From Bradyrhizobium sp. (GTDB taxonomy: Bacteria > Pseudomonadota > Alphaproteobacteria > Rhizobiales > Beijerinckiaceae): DNA of 33,836 nt. The translations under genes and the position numbers were made by a program. The notes beneath the pieces were generated by a model, which saw only the letters and a program-made list of their open reading frames with translations, was not told the origin of the DNA and made no database searches. Location: NCBI GenBank assembly GCA_004799435.1, contig SSMV01000119.1, forward strand, positions 1 to 33,836, given 5' to 3'. Of this stretch, positions 1 to 8,598 are shown piece by piece (within the stretch, counting starts at the first letter, position 1; each line of letters starts with the position of its first letter).

Positions 1-723
1 TCGGAAATGCTGGGCGACGCCGAGCTTGCGCCACGCGACTTCGCCAAGCAGCGCGAATACGCCAAGATCATTCACGCTTCGGCCGATCATCTGCTCTCGG
101 TGGTCAATTCGATCCTCGACACGTCGAAGATCGCCGCCGGCACGTTCCGCATCATGCCCGAACCTTTCGCGCTCGCGCCGCTCATCGCCGATTGTTGCGC
201 CATGGTTCGCCTCAAGGCCGAGGCCGGCGGAGTCGCGCTTGAGCAGACGGCGAACGGCAACCTCGGCGAGATCGTCGCCGACAAACGCGCCTGCCGGCAG
301 ATCCTGCTCAATCTGATCGCCAATGCGGTCAAATTCACCGATCGCGGCGGAAGCGTTCGCGTCGCGGCGCAAGCGGCGGGCGAGGCCATGCTGATCACGG
401 TCGCCGACACCGGCGTCGGAATTCCCGCCGAAAGTCTGTCGCGACTGGGCGATCCGTTCTTTCAGGCGCGCGCCGATTACGATCGCAATTTCGAAGGGGC
501 CGGGCTTGGCCTGTCGCTGGTGCGCGGCCTGGTCGGCCTGCATGGCGGCGCGCTCCGGGTGGAAAGCGTCGTCGGTGTCGGCACGCGCGTCACCGTGCGT
601 CTGCCGAGCGTCTGCCGGTCGGACGAGCGAAACGGCGCGCCGGCGCCGCTGGAGACGCAAGCGCGGCTCGCCCCCGAACCAGCGGTGAGCCAACAAACGA
701 CTATGGAGAGAAAAATTGCCTGA
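1..723 (+). CDS. Sensor histidine kinase, C-terminal part (5' truncated)
   Basis: The reading frame is open from base 1, so the gene starts upstream. The first residues (SEMLG) are what normally follows the phosphoacceptor H-box of a HisKA domain, so the histidine itself lies just outside the window. The rest is the HisKA second helix, then a HATPase_c domain: N-box NLIANAVKF near residue 105, G1 box DTGVGI near 137, and G2 box GAGLGL near 168. A tail of about 40 residues rich in Ala and Pro follows and has no recognisable domain. No receiver domain follows, so this is not a C-terminal hybrid kinase. The layout resembles PAS-containing kinases of the PleC/DivJ type, but the input domains are not visible, so signal and partner are unknown. 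It overlaps the next gene by 8 bases, which suggests translational coupling. Confidence 0.9.
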   Translation, partial: SEMLGDAELAPRDFAKQREYAKIIHASADHLLSVVNSILDTSKIAAGTFRIMPEPFALAPLIADCCAMVRLKAEAGGVALEQTANGNLGEIVADKRACRQILLNLIANAVKFTDRGGSVRVAAQAAGEAMLITVADTGVGIPAESLSRLGDPFFQARADYDRNFEGAGLGLSLVRGLVGLHGGALRVESVVGVGTRVTVRLPSVCRSDERNGAPAPLETQARLAPEPAVSQQTTMERKIA

Positions 724-1297
724 AGCGTTGGCGCGCATGCGTCGCGACGCGGCGCCGAGCGGACGGGCGAGACCCGCCGCCGCCTCATTGCCATCGACCG
801 CCTTCTCGCGCCTGCGCGCCATGCCGGCGCGCGGCTATGCCGCCGCCGCGCTGACCGCGGTGCTGGTCGGCATCGTAATCAATGCGCTGACCCTGCAGCA
901 CGAACGTCATCCCGCGCCCTTCTTCGCCCGCGCGACCGCACAGCCTTCGCCCGCTCCCGCGCCGCTCGCCGGGCAGCCGGCGGCCGAACCCGCGCCGCCT
1001 GCGCCTCCGGCCCGCCCGGCTCAGCTCAACGAAGCCAATGCGGCGGCCTCTCGCGGCGACGCGATTGGCGACATACTGCGCGCCGATCAGGAGCAGGAAA
1101 CGCAAAAGCTGATCGCCGCCGCGCAGGGCGCGCTGATCCGGCTCGGCTATGTCGTGAAGACCGATGGCGAGCTGAACGCCGCGACGATCACCGCGCTGCA
1201 TGATTTCGAACATTCGCATGGACTGGCGCCCTCGACCGCCGTCACCGCCAAATTGCTCAAGACGCTGACGGCTGCGGCGGACGCGGCCGGGCGCTGA
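716..1297 (+). CDS. Membrane-anchored protein with C-terminal peptidoglycan-binding-like domain
   Basis: This encodes 193 residues. The start is a TTG at 716, chosen because GGAG at 705-708 sits seven bases upstream and the gene then overlaps the kinase stop. A short basic N-terminus is followed by one membrane segment (about residues 42-58). Next come an Ala/Pro-rich linker (about 75-100) and a C-terminal region (about 125-190) that resembles a PG_binding_1 helical repeat, with the pattern ALIRLGYVVKTDGELNAAT. The topology suggests an inner-membrane anchor with the domain in the periplasm, touching or sensing cell wall. Coupling to the histidine kinase suggests a shared cell-envelope or cell-cycle role, but that is inference. 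The domain could be degenerate, and no catalytic residues are visible. Confidence 0.75.
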   Translation: MPEALARMRRDAAPSGRARPAAASLPSTAFSRLRAMPARGYAAAALTAVLVGIVINALTLQHERHPAPFFARATAQPSPAPAPLAGQPAAEPAPPAPPARPAQLNEANAAASRGDAIGDILRADQEQETQKLIAAAQGALIRLGYVVKTDGELNAATITALHDFEHSHGLAPSTAVTAKLLKTLTAAADAAGR

Positions 1298-1298
1298 C

Positions 1299-1655
1299 GT
1301 GCGGCTTCGTTCCGACATCTGGGTCGCCGCCTATCTCAGACGCGTGGCGGTCGAAGGCGCAGCTGCGGCGCTTCGCCGGCGCGGCGCGGCGGAAGCTGGC
1401 GCAATCTGGGTCAAGATCGATCGACTCGACGGGTTCACTGCGCTCTATCAACCGGCGCCGCAGGGCGAGACCGCTGAGCGCGGCGTCGAACGGCTATGGA
1501 CGCGCGCCCATTCGGCCAATTGGCTTGCCGCCGCCGAGAGCGAGGCGCGCATGCTGCGCGAAATCGGCTTCGACCCCGACCTCTGGTTCATCGAGGTCGA
1601 GGATCGCGCCGGCCGCTGTTGGCTCGATCTCGCCGATTCGCTGTCGAAGCGATAA
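1299..1655 (+). CDS. DUF1491 family protein
   Basis: This encodes 118 residues, starting at a GTG one base after the previous stop codon. The sequence matches what I know of DUF1491: an N-terminal RLRSDIWVAAYLRR followed by a Gly/Ala stretch (RRRGAAEAGAIWVKIDRL) and a conserved ending around DPDLWFIEVEDR. The family is small, cytoplasmic and restricted mainly to alphaproteobacteria. It has no established function. There is no signal peptide or membrane segment. The tight junction with the upstream gene suggests one transcript for kinase, peptidoglycan-binding-like protein and DUF1491. The hairpin at 1691-1734 may mark the end of that transcript. Confidence 0.8.
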   Translation: MRLRSDIWVAAYLRRVAVEGAAAALRRRGAAEAGAIWVKIDRLDGFTALYQPAPQGETAERGVERLWTRAHSANWLAAAESEARMLREIGFDPDLWFIEVEDRAGRCWLDLADSLSKR

Positions 1656-1690
1656 CAGCGATTAACCCTCGCGTTTAAATCACGTCGGTG

Positions 1691-1734
1691 TTTCGAACTT
1701 TGCCCCTTGGCTTAACGAAGGGGAAATTCGCAAA
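1691..1734. promoter_or_regulatory. Large interrupted dyad upstream of the pilin gene
   Basis: The two halves pair over 16 bp with three single-base bulges: TTT 1691-1693 with 1732-1734, CGAA 1694-1697 with TTCG 1727-1730, TTT 1699-1701 with AAA 1724-1726, and CCCCTT 1703-1708 with AAGGGG 1718-1723. The nine-base loop contains TTAACG. It lies between the DUF1491 gene and the pilin gene. It could be a terminator for the upstream genes (without a clear U-tract), a leader hairpin of the pilin mRNA, or a protein-binding dyad. Confidence 0.5.
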
Positions 1735-1797
1735 GGCGAGGCTTCATTCCGCCAAATGGGCCGATCCGCGCTCCGATGGCGAGAACGAGGTCTAGCG

Positions 1798-1953
1798 ATG
1801 TTTTCATCGTTCCTTCGTGACGAAGCCGGCGCGACCGCGATCGAATACGGTCTGATCACCGCTTTGATCGCCGTGTTCCTCATCGGCGCCCTGTCGGCGC
1901 TCGGCACCACAATGAGCAGCGAATTCGCCGAAATCGGCGCGGCAATCAAGTGA
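1798..1953 (+). CDS. flp: Flp family type IVb pilin
   Basis: This encodes a 51-residue prepilin, the structural subunit of tight-adherence (Tad) pili. The ATG at 1798 is preferred over an in-frame ATG at 1756: GAACGAGG lies just upstream and the product then has the short leader normal for the family. The leader of 11 residues ends in Gly, followed by ATAIEYGLI. This is the Flp processing site, with Glu at +5 and Tyr at +6 of the mature protein. A single hydrophobic helix (about residues 15-38) follows. The prepilin peptidase CpaA, encoded next, should cleave after Gly11. The pilin has its own intergenic region with a large hairpin, so it may be expressed at a different level from the assembly genes. 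Confidence 0.95.
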   Translation: MFSSFLRDEAGATAIEYGLITALIAVFLIGALSALGTTMSSEFAEIGAAIK

Positions 1954-2047
1954 TCGGCGCCGCCAGTTTCCCCTAGAGTAACCGCCGCGCAAGCATTGGT
2001 CGCTAGGCTCGCTACGCGAGACCCCACCCCCAAGCGACGGACCAATC

Positions 2048-2566
2048 ATGGCGGCGACCTTCCTCAACCCGGCGATCATCTTCTTTTTCCCCGCCGGCAT
2101 GGCGCTCGCCGCCTCGATGGACGTCATGACGATGACGATCCCCAACCGGATCTGCGCCGCTCTGGCGGCCGGCTATCTCGTATTGGCGCTGGCGGCCGGC
2201 GTTCCGCCGCTGGCGATCCTCATCCATCTCTCCTGCGGCGCGGCCGTTCTCGCCATCGCCTTCGCGATGTTTTCGATGGGCTGGATCGGCGGCGGCGACG
2301 CCAAGCTCGCGGCGGCCGCCGCGCTGTGGTTCGGCTGGGGCATGATCGTCGATTACAGCCTGTCGACGGCGATCTACGGCGGAGGGTTAACCGTGCTGAT
2401 CCTTTTTGGCCGGCGTTTCGTCCTGCCGGCATGGCTGTCGCGCCACGTCTGGATCGCGCGGCTGCATGACGCAAAGACCGGCATTCCCTATGGAGTCGCG
2501 CTCGCTGCGGCAGGCCTGATGCTTTACCCGCACAGCGAGATCTGGGGCGTCGTCGCCGGTCGATAG
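2048..2566 (+). CDS. cpaA: Prepilin peptidase CpaA (TadV-like)
   Basis: This encodes a 172-residue polytopic inner-membrane aspartic protease of the A24 family. It removes the leader from Flp prepilin. The two catalytic aspartates are visible: Asp25 in the SMDVMTM segment and Asp84 in GGGDAKL, the family's GxGD motif. Five to six hydrophobic helices span the protein. There is no N-terminal methyltransferase domain, as expected for the short TadV/CpaA type rather than PilD. It follows the pilin gene by 94 bases. The next gene, cpaB, has its own upstream region with a CtrA-like box, so flp-cpaA may be a unit separate from cpaB onward. Confidence 0.93.
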   Translation: MAATFLNPAIIFFFPAGMALAASMDVMTMTIPNRICAALAAGYLVLALAAGVPPLAILIHLSCGAAVLAIAFAMFSMGWIGGGDAKLAAAAALWFGWGMIVDYSLSTAIYGGGLTVLILFGRRFVLPAWLSRHVWIARLHDAKTGIPYGVALAAAGLMLYPHSEIWGVVAGR

Positions 2567-2610
2567 TGACCGAAGTCTTTATGTTTCAGCAAACATTTGG
2601 ATACGTCTGA

Positions 2611-2625
2611 TTAACCGTAATTTGA
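2611..2625 (+). promoter_or_regulatory. Candidate CtrA-binding box upstream of cpaB
   Basis: TTAA at 2611-2614 and TTGA at 2622-2625 are separated by exactly seven bases, followed by C. The CtrA consensus is TTAA-N7-TTAAC, so this matches seven of eight core bases. It lies 59 bases ahead of the cpaB start. CtrA control of cpa/pilA genes is known in Caulobacter, and the CtrA phosphotransferase gene chpT is in this same window. Binding itself is inferred. Confidence 0.5.
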
Positions 2626-2683
2626 CGATTGGCGGGCCATATTGCCCTTGCGTTGCGTTCGTGGCGCGGAAGGGCCTGATTTC

Positions 2684-3493
2684 ATGAATAAAGTACAGAT
2701 TGCGGTGCTCGGCGCGACGGTCGTCGCCTTCGGCGGCGCCTATGTGCTGTTCAACAGCGCGCCTGCCCCTGCGCCCCAGCGTGTCGTGCAGGCGCCCAAG
2801 CTCGACGCCGACGAAGTGCTGATCGCCGCCAATGACATTCCGATGGGCACGGCGCTCACCGAAACGTTGGTCGCCTGGGTGCCATGGCCCAAGGCGGCGA
2901 TTTCGCCCGACTACATGATCGTGAAATCCTCAAGTCCCAACGTCATGGACGACGTCAAAGGCTCGATGGCGCGCGAAGCCTTCATCCATGGCGATCCGAT
3001 TCGCCGCGACAAACTGGTCAAGGGCAACAACAGCGGCTTTATGTCGGCGATCCTGCCCGCCGGCATGCGCGCGGTGGCGATCAAGGTCGACAATTCCGGC
3101 GAGGACAACGCCGGCGGCTTCATTCTTCCCAACGACCGCGTCGACGTCATCAAGATTTACCGCGACGACCAGGCGACCAAGGAACATGGCGTCGAGGTGG
3201 ATGGCGCGCAAACGATCCTCGCCAATGTGCGGGTTCTGGCGATCGGTCAGAACATCCAGGAAGAGAACGGCAAGAAGGTCATTCAGGGCGCCAATGCGAC
3301 GCTCGAACTCGATCCGCAACAGGCGGAGCTGGTCATTCTCGCCCAGCACGCCGGCAATTCGAATCTGCATCTTGCTCTGCGCAGCCTCGCCGACAGCGCC
3401 GGTCCGGCGCAAACCGTCGGCGACATGGGCGACGCGGGCCGGGGAAATCTAACCATCGTGAGATTCGGCGCGCCGCAGACAGCCGCGCGCTGA
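2684..3493 (+). CDS. cpaB: Flp pilus assembly protein CpaB (RcpC)
   Basis: This encodes 269 residues. The ATG at 2684 is chosen over an upstream in-frame TTG at 2642 because GGAAGG at 2668-2673 precedes it and the protein then begins with a normal membrane anchor (about residues 5-23). A SAF-like domain follows (about 40-110; VLIAANDIPMGTALTE), then the RcpC/CpaB domain with FILPNDRVDVI. CpaB is a periplasmic, inner-membrane-anchored component thought to work with the secretin CpaC in the Tad machine. It is the first gene after the CtrA-like box and is followed after 13 bases by cpaC. Confidence 0.93.
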   Translation: MNKVQIAVLGATVVAFGGAYVLFNSAPAPAPQRVVQAPKLDADEVLIAANDIPMGTALTETLVAWVPWPKAAISPDYMIVKSSSPNVMDDVKGSMAREAFIHGDPIRRDKLVKGNNSGFMSAILPAGMRAVAIKVDNSGEDNAGGFILPNDRVDVIKIYRDDQATKEHGVEVDGAQTILANVRVLAIGQNIQEENGKKVIQGANATLELDPQQAELVILAQHAGNSNLHLALRSLADSAGPAQTVGDMGDAGRGNLTIVRFGAPQTAAR

Positions 3494-3506
3494 GGGGGAA
3501 GCGTCG

Positions 3507-5039
3507 ATGGGCATCGACAGGACGGGAACTCGCCGAATGAACAACCACCGCCTTGCGCGCTGGATCGCGCCGTCGATTGGACTGACGGCGGCTTTCCTCG
3601 CCTACGCGCCGCTTGCGGCGCGCGCGGACGACAAACCGGCCTCTTACACCGTTGCAGCGGGCGAAGCGAAGAAATCGCTGCAGCTCGGCGTCGGCCGGTC
3701 GGTCATCGTCGATCTGCCCGAGGACGCCACCGAAATTTTCATCGGCGACCCGAAGATCGCCAACGCCGTCGTACGTTCGGCGCGCCGGCTTTACGTCGCC
3801 GCGCTCGCCAATGGCCAGACGACGATTTTCGCGCTCGCCGCCGACGGCCGCAAGATCGCCGTCGTCGAGATCTCCGTCGGGCGCGACGTCGGCGAATTGC
3901 AGCAACTGCTCAATGTCGCGCTGCCCGGCAATGACATCACCGTCAAAACGGTCGGCGATTCGGTCATTCTGATGGGCAGCGTGGCTTCCGCCGGGGAAGC
4001 GCAGAAGGCGCTGGACATCGCCAGCGGCTTCGTCGGAACTTCGGTGCTGGGCGGTTCGCCAACGTCTTCTGGCGCGCCGGCCCCCGGCGCGACCGGCGCC
4101 GCCGCGCAGCTCACCGTCAGTTCGGCCGGCACGCCGGTGACCGGCAAGGTGATCAATTCGCTGACCATCCGCGGTCTCGATCAGGTCAGCCTGAAGGTGA
4201 CGATCAGCGAAATCCGCCGCGACATCATCAAGCAGCTCGGCGTCAACATGGCCGGCGTGGGTTCGGGCGCGAATGAATTGGCGACCAACAATCTCTTCAG
4301 CGTGAATTCGACCTCGCCTCCCTCCGCCGGCACGCTCGGCTGGGCGATGGGCGGCATGAAACTGTCGGCGACGCTGCAGGCCTTCGAGCGCCAGGGTGTC
4401 GCGCGCACCATCGCCGAGCCGACTGTGACGGCGGTGTCGGGCGAATCGGCCAAATTCCTCGCCGGCGGCACGGTTCCCATTTCGGGCGGCGAGAGCTGCA
4501 GCGCCGGCACCTGCATGTTGAACATCATTCAGCAGCCCTATGGCGTGACGCTCAATTTCACGCCGGTCGTGCTGTCGGCGAACCGCATTCAGCTTCATAT
4601 CGCGACCGAGGTCACCGACATCGATTCGTCGCATACGATCCTGGTCGCCGAAACGTCGGTTCCGGGCTTCCGCACCCGCAAGAACGAGACGACGGTCGAA
4701 TTGCCCTCAGGCGGCTCGATCGCTTCGGCGGGCTTGATTTCGGATCAGACGCAGCAGGCGATCGACGGCGTGCCCGGCCTGATGAATGTGCCGGTGCTCG
4801 GTTCGCTGTTTCGTTCGCGCGACTATCTGCATCAGCAGACCGAGCTGGTGATCATCGTGACGCCTTACATCGTCCACGCGATCGACCCGAACCAGGCGGT
4901 GCGCCCCGACGCCAATTTCAGCGACGCCAGCGATCCACAGACCTGGCTGCTCGGCCGCGTCAACCGCATCTACTCGACCTCCGGCTCGCTGCAGCCAATG
5001 CCCGGCTATTCCGGCCGGGTAGGCTTCATCACCGACTGA
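3507..5039 (+). CDS. cpaC: Tad pilus outer-membrane secretin CpaC (RcpA)
   Basis: This encodes 510 residues that form the outer-membrane channel through which the Flp pilus leaves the cell. The start at 3507 follows a strong GGGGGAAG directly after the cpaB stop; an internal ATG at 3537 is possible. A signal peptide (about residues 15-40) ends in AARA before DDKP. Next come the pilus-assembly N-terminal domain (about 47-120) and a BON-like domain (about 125-180). The secretin domain (about 240-470) includes VPVLGSLFRS and the closing ELVIIVTPYIV strand. It needs the lipoprotein CpaD and CpaB in the known systems. Length and order match the family. Confidence 0.95.
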   Translation: MGIDRTGTRRMNNHRLARWIAPSIGLTAAFLAYAPLAARADDKPASYTVAAGEAKKSLQLGVGRSVIVDLPEDATEIFIGDPKIANAVVRSARRLYVAALANGQTTIFALAADGRKIAVVEISVGRDVGELQQLLNVALPGNDITVKTVGDSVILMGSVASAGEAQKALDIASGFVGTSVLGGSPTSSGAPAPGATGAAAQLTVSSAGTPVTGKVINSLTIRGLDQVSLKVTISEIRRDIIKQLGVNMAGVGSGANELATNNLFSVNSTSPPSAGTLGWAMGGMKLSATLQAFERQGVARTIAEPTVTAVSGESAKFLAGGTVPISGGESCSAGTCMLNIIQQPYGVTLNFTPVVLSANRIQLHIATEVTDIDSSHTILVAETSVPGFRTRKNETTVELPSGGSIASAGLISDQTQQAIDGVPGLMNVPVLGSLFRSRDYLHQQTELVIIVTPYIVHAIDPNQAVRPDANFSDASDPQTWLLGRVNRIYSTSGSLQPMPGYSGRVGFITD

Positions 5040-5054
5040 CGCGGACAAAACGCC

Positions 5055-5810
5055 ATGTTGTTCCATGCCACAGCGAGTTCTCCGATGTCGCCTCCGGTCA
5101 ATTCTTCCGCGCGTCCGCTTCGCGTCGCGACGCTGATGCTTGCGGCGGCTCTGCCGCTCGCTGGCTGCGGCGCCAACTACGCCTCCAATGACACCGCGAC
5201 GATCGGCGATTATCACGAGCGCTATCCGATCACCGTTGGCGAAGCGCCGACGACCCTTGACGTCTATCCGACCGGCGGCGGCCTCGACGCGCAGTCGCTC
5301 GCCAATATCCGCGCCTTCGCTGCGCGCTATCAGACCTTCGGCGAAGGACGCGTCGCCATTCTCGCGCCCGGCGGCGCCCGCGGCCGCGACGCCAAGGCGA
5401 TCGAACAGATTGGCCACGCGCTCGCCAACGACGGCTTGCGCGGCTATGTGACCGTCGGCTCCTATCCCGCCTCCACCGATCCGAACGCCGCCGCGCCGGT
5501 GCGCCTCGTCTATCAGGGCCTCAAGGCGACGGTCTCGCAGGCCTGCGGCCAATGGCCGAGCGACCTCGCCTCGGGCGGCACGATCCAGGGCTGGAAGAAC
5601 GATTCCTACGAGAATTTCGGCTGCGCGACCCAGTCCATGCTGGCGGCGGAAGTCGCCGATCCGCGCGATCTCGTTCAGAGCCGCGCCACCGGCGACGGCG
5701 ACGTGCAGATGCGGCTCAGGGCGATCGGCGACGTGCGCAACGGGAATGATCCGGGCACCGAGTGGAAGACCAAGCTTACGGCGATCGGCCAGGTGGGGAC
5801 GGGAGACTAA
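5055..5810 (+). CDS. cpaD: Tad pilus lipoprotein CpaD
   Basis: This encodes 251 residues. A hydrophobic signal sequence ends in the lipobox LAGC with Cys38, so the protein is expected to be lipidated by Lgt and cleaved by LspA (lspA is also in this window). The mature part carries the CpaD domain with the DYHERYPITV segment near residue 52 and the C-terminal ENFGCATQSMLAAEVADPRDL block near 193-213. CpaD is a periplasm-facing lipoprotein that assists CpaC. Start choice is uncertain: 5055 and 5085 are both in frame and both have weak ribosome binding sites. It is followed after two bases by cpaE. Confidence 0.93.
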   Translation: MLFHATASSPMSPPVNSSARPLRVATLMLAAALPLAGCGANYASNDTATIGDYHERYPITVGEAPTTLDVYPTGGGLDAQSLANIRAFAARYQTFGEGRVAILAPGGARGRDAKAIEQIGHALANDGLRGYVTVGSYPASTDPNAAAPVRLVYQGLKATVSQACGQWPSDLASGGTIQGWKNDSYENFGCATQSMLAAEVADPRDLVQSRATGDGDVQMRLRAIGDVRNGNDPGTEWKTKLTAIGQVGTGD

Positions 5811-5812
5811 GC

Positions 5813-7087
5813 ATGCGCCAACAGGCGGCAGAAGCGGCCGAGCCGACGCCGGCGCCGCGGGCGACCGCGATTCCGCAAATCGATCCGGTGCCGCGCGTTT
5901 CGATCCAGGCGTTTTGCGAAACGCCGGAGACCGCGGCGATCGTTCAGGCGGCGATCGGCGACCGACGTATGGCCAAGACCCATGTCAAGCAGAACATGGG
6001 CGGCGCCGCCGCGGCGGTGGAAGCCTATCGCAATGCGCCCACGCCCAATGTCATTGTGCTCGAGGCCTCGCTCAATCGCGAGTTGCTGGTCGAACAGCTC
6101 GACGAACTTTCCAATTTCTGCGACGCCGGCACCAGGGTCATCGTGCTGGGCCGGGTCAACGACATCATCCTTTATCGCGATTTGATGACGCGCGGCGTCA
6201 GCGAATATCTGGTGTCGCCCTTCACCGCGGTTGAGTTCGTTCAGGCGATCTCCAATCTGTTCCGGGTTCCCGGCGCCAAGCCGCTCGGGCGCGTCGTCGC
6301 GGTGATCGGCGCCAAGGGCGGCGTCGGCGCTTCGACCGTCGCCCATAATCTCTCCTGGGCGCTGTCGAACGATCTCGAAATGCCGACCATCGTCGCCGAT
6401 TTCGATCTCGGTTTCGGCACCGCCGGTCTCGACTATAATCAGGACCCGCCGCAAGGCGTCGCCGAGGCGGTGTTCGCGCCCGAGCGCGTCGACGCCACGC
6501 TGGTCGACCGACTGCTGTCGAAATGCGGCGAGCATCTCCATTTGCTTGCCGCGCCAGCGACCCTCGACCGCGTCTATGATTTCGCCGAGACGCAATTCGA
6601 CTCGGTCGTCGACACGATGCGCGCTGCGGCTCCCTGGATCGTGCTCGACCTGCCCCATGCCTGGACGGCCTGGACGCGGCGCATGCTGATCGGCGCCGAC
6701 GAGGTCATCGTTGTCGCCGCGCCCGACCTCGCCAATCTGCGCAACGCCAAGAACATCATGGATATGATCAAGGGTTCGCGGCCCAATGATTATCCGCCGC
6801 GCCTCATCGTCAATGGCGTCGGCATGACCAAGCGGCCAGAAATCTCGCTCGCCGATTTCGCCAAGACGCTGGAATCCGAAGCGCTCGCCGTCATCCCGCA
6901 TGACGCCAAGCTGTTTGGCGCGGCGGCCAACAACGGCCAGATGATCGCCGAGATCGAGCCAAAGGGAAAAACGGCCGAAGCCTTCAGCGATCTGGCGGCC
7001 AGGCTCGCCGGCCGCGCTGAGACGCGCGCCGCCAAGCGCGGGTTGTTCGATCCGTTTCTCGCCAAGTTGATGGGAAAAAAGGGCTGA
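5813..7087 (+). CDS. cpaE: Pilus localisation ATPase-like protein CpaE (TadZ)
   Basis: This encodes 424 residues from the ATG at 5813, which has GGGAG at 5801-5805. The N-terminal part (about 28-150) folds like a receiver domain, but the place of the phosphorylated Asp is held by Glu in NVIVLEASL, so it is a pseudo-receiver. The C-terminal part is a MinD/ParA-like domain with GAKGGVGAST at 166-175. The second Walker A lysine is replaced by Ala, as is usual for CpaE/TadZ, so hydrolysis is probably weak or absent. In Caulobacter CpaE sets the polar site of the pilus machine. Its position between cpaD and cpaF is canonical. Confidence 0.95.
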   Translation: MRQQAAEAAEPTPAPRATAIPQIDPVPRVSIQAFCETPETAAIVQAAIGDRRMAKTHVKQNMGGAAAAVEAYRNAPTPNVIVLEASLNRELLVEQLDELSNFCDAGTRVIVLGRVNDIILYRDLMTRGVSEYLVSPFTAVEFVQAISNLFRVPGAKPLGRVVAVIGAKGGVGASTVAHNLSWALSNDLEMPTIVADFDLGFGTAGLDYNQDPPQGVAEAVFAPERVDATLVDRLLSKCGEHLHLLAAPATLDRVYDFAETQFDSVVDTMRAAAPWIVLDLPHAWTAWTRRMLIGADEVIVVAAPDLANLRNAKNIMDMIKGSRPNDYPPRLIVNGVGMTKRPEISLADFAKTLESEALAVIPHDAKLFGAAANNGQMIAEIEPKGKTAEAFSDLAARLAGRAETRAAKRGLFDPFLAKLMGKKG

Positions 7088-7138
7088 TCTCGCCGCGCGC
7101 CGTGTCGACGCGGCCGTTCGTTGACGCAGGGATGATTG

Positions 7139-8575
7139 ATGTTCGGTAAGCGCTCCAACCCTGGGATCAGTCCCACGCCGCAGGCCGCTCCGGCCGCCGC
7201 GGCGCCGGTAATGCGCGACCTCGGCGCTGCCCCGCCCAAGCCGGTCCCCGCGCCCGAACCGACGCAGATCGCCCAGCCCGAGCGTCGCTCGGACGGCTAT
7301 TTCCAAACCAAGTCGATGATCTTCGGCGCGCTGATCGAGGCGATCGACCTCGCGGCGCTGGCCAAGCTCGATCCCGACAGCGCGCGCGAGGAAATTCGCG
7401 ACATCGTCCACGAGATCGTCGCGATCAAGAATCTCGTGCTGTCGATTTCCGAGCAGGAAGATCTGCTGGACGACATTTGTAACGACGTGCTCGGCTATGG
7501 TCCGCTCGAGCCGCTGCTGGCGCGCGACGACATCGCCGACATCATGGTCAATGGCCCCGACCGCTGCTTCATCGAAGTCGGCGGCAAGATCCAGCTCACC
7601 AATGTGCGCTTCCGCGACTCCGGGCAGTTGATGAACATCTGCCAGCGCATCGTCAGCCAGGTCGGCCGCCGCGTCGATGAAGCCTCGCCGATCTGCGACG
7701 CCCGCCTGCTCGACGGTTCGCGCGTCAACGTCATCGCGCCGCCGCTGGCGATCGACGGCGCCGCATTGACGATCCGCAAATTCAAGAAAGATAAGCTGAC
7801 TCTCGATCAGCTCGTGCGCTTCGCTTCGATTTCGCCGACCGGCGCCGAGATTCTCAAGATCATCGGCCGTGTCCGTTGCAACGTCATCATCTCGGGCGGC
7901 ACCGGCTCGGGCAAGACGACGCTGCTCAACTGCCTGACCAATTACATCGAGGGCGACGAGCGCGTCATCACCTGCGAAGACGCTGCCGAGCTTCAGCTAC
8001 AGCAGCCCCATGTGGTGCGGCTCGAAACCCGTCCGCCCAATCTGGAAGGCGTCGGCCAGATCACGATGCGCGATCTGGTGAAGAACTGTCTGCGTATGCG
8101 CCCGGAACGAATCATCGTCGGCGAAGTGCGCGGACCGGAAGCCTTCGACCTCTTGCAGGCGATGAACACCGGCCACGACGGCTCGATGGGTACGCTGCAC
8201 GCCAATTCGCCGCGCGAGGCGCTCAGCCGCGTTGAATCGATGATCACCATGGGCGGCTATTCGCTGCCCTCGCGCACCATCCGCGAAATGATCGTCTCCT
8301 CGGTCGACGTCATCGTTCAGGCGGCCCGTCTGCGCGATGGCTCGCGCCGCATCACGCACATCACCGAAGTGATGGGCATGGAAGGCGACGTGATCATCAC
8401 CCAGGATCTGTTCGTCTACGAGATCCTCGGCGAAGACGCCCAGGGCAAGCTCAAGGGCCGCCACCGCTCGACCGGCATCGGCCGGCCGCGATTTTGGGAT
8501 CGGGCGCGCTATTTCGGCGAAGAGCAGCGGCTGGCCGCCGCGCTCGACGCCTCCGAAGTCGCAGAAGAGCCGTAA
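7139..8575 (+). CDS. cpaF: Tad pilus assembly/retraction ATPase CpaF (TadA)
   Basis: This encodes a 478-residue type II/IV secretion ATPase that powers Flp pilus extension and, in known systems, retraction. The ATG at 7139 has AGGGA at 7128-7132. A Pro/Ala-rich N-terminal linker (about 10-50) is followed by the N-terminal domain and a RecA-like core with Walker [10 protein letters not shown] at 253-261. The Asp/Glu boxes, the Walker B-like [11 protein letters not shown] and the histidine box [18 protein letters not shown] follow. All residues expected for activity are present. It is a cytoplasmic hexamer that contacts TadB and TadC, encoded directly downstream. Confidence 0.97.
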   Translation: MFGKRSNPGISPTPQAAPAAAAPVMRDLGAAPPKPVPAPEPTQIAQPERRSDGYFQTKSMIFGALIEAIDLAALAKLDPDSAREEIRDIVHEIVAIKNLVLSISEQEDLLDDICNDVLGYGPLEPLLARDDIADIMVNGPDRCFIEVGGKIQLTNVRFRDSGQLMNICQRIVSQVGRRVDEASPICDARLLDGSRVNVIAPPLAIDGAALTIRKFKKDKLTLDQLVRFASISPTGAEILKIIGRVRCNVIISGGTGSGKTTLLNCLTNYIEGDERVITCEDAAELQLQQPHVVRLETRPPNLEGVGQITMRDLVKNCLRMRPERIIVGEVRGPEAFDLLQAMNTGHDGSMGTLHANSPREALSRVESMITMGGYSLPSRTIREMIVSSVDVIVQAARLRDGSRRITHITEVMGMEGDVIITQDLFVYEILGEDAQGKLKGRHRSTGIGRPRFWDRARYFGEEQRLAAALDASEVAEEP

Positions 8576-8598
8576 GCGTTCGAGGCAGGGTAGAAGCC

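Noticed and set aside
1662-1678. TTAACC and TTTAAA upstream of the pilin gene as a CtrA box
   Set aside because: The two TTAA cores are nine bases apart, not seven. Only half-sites remain, so I do not call a CtrA box here.
3333-4634. 433-codon minus-strand frame across cpaC
   Set aside because: Shadow of the secretin gene; Arg/Gly/Asp-rich composition typical of antisense frames in high-GC DNA.
5807-7411. 534-codon minus-strand frame across cpaE
   Set aside because: Antisense shadow of cpaE and the start of cpaF; no known domain and highly charged low-complexity translation.
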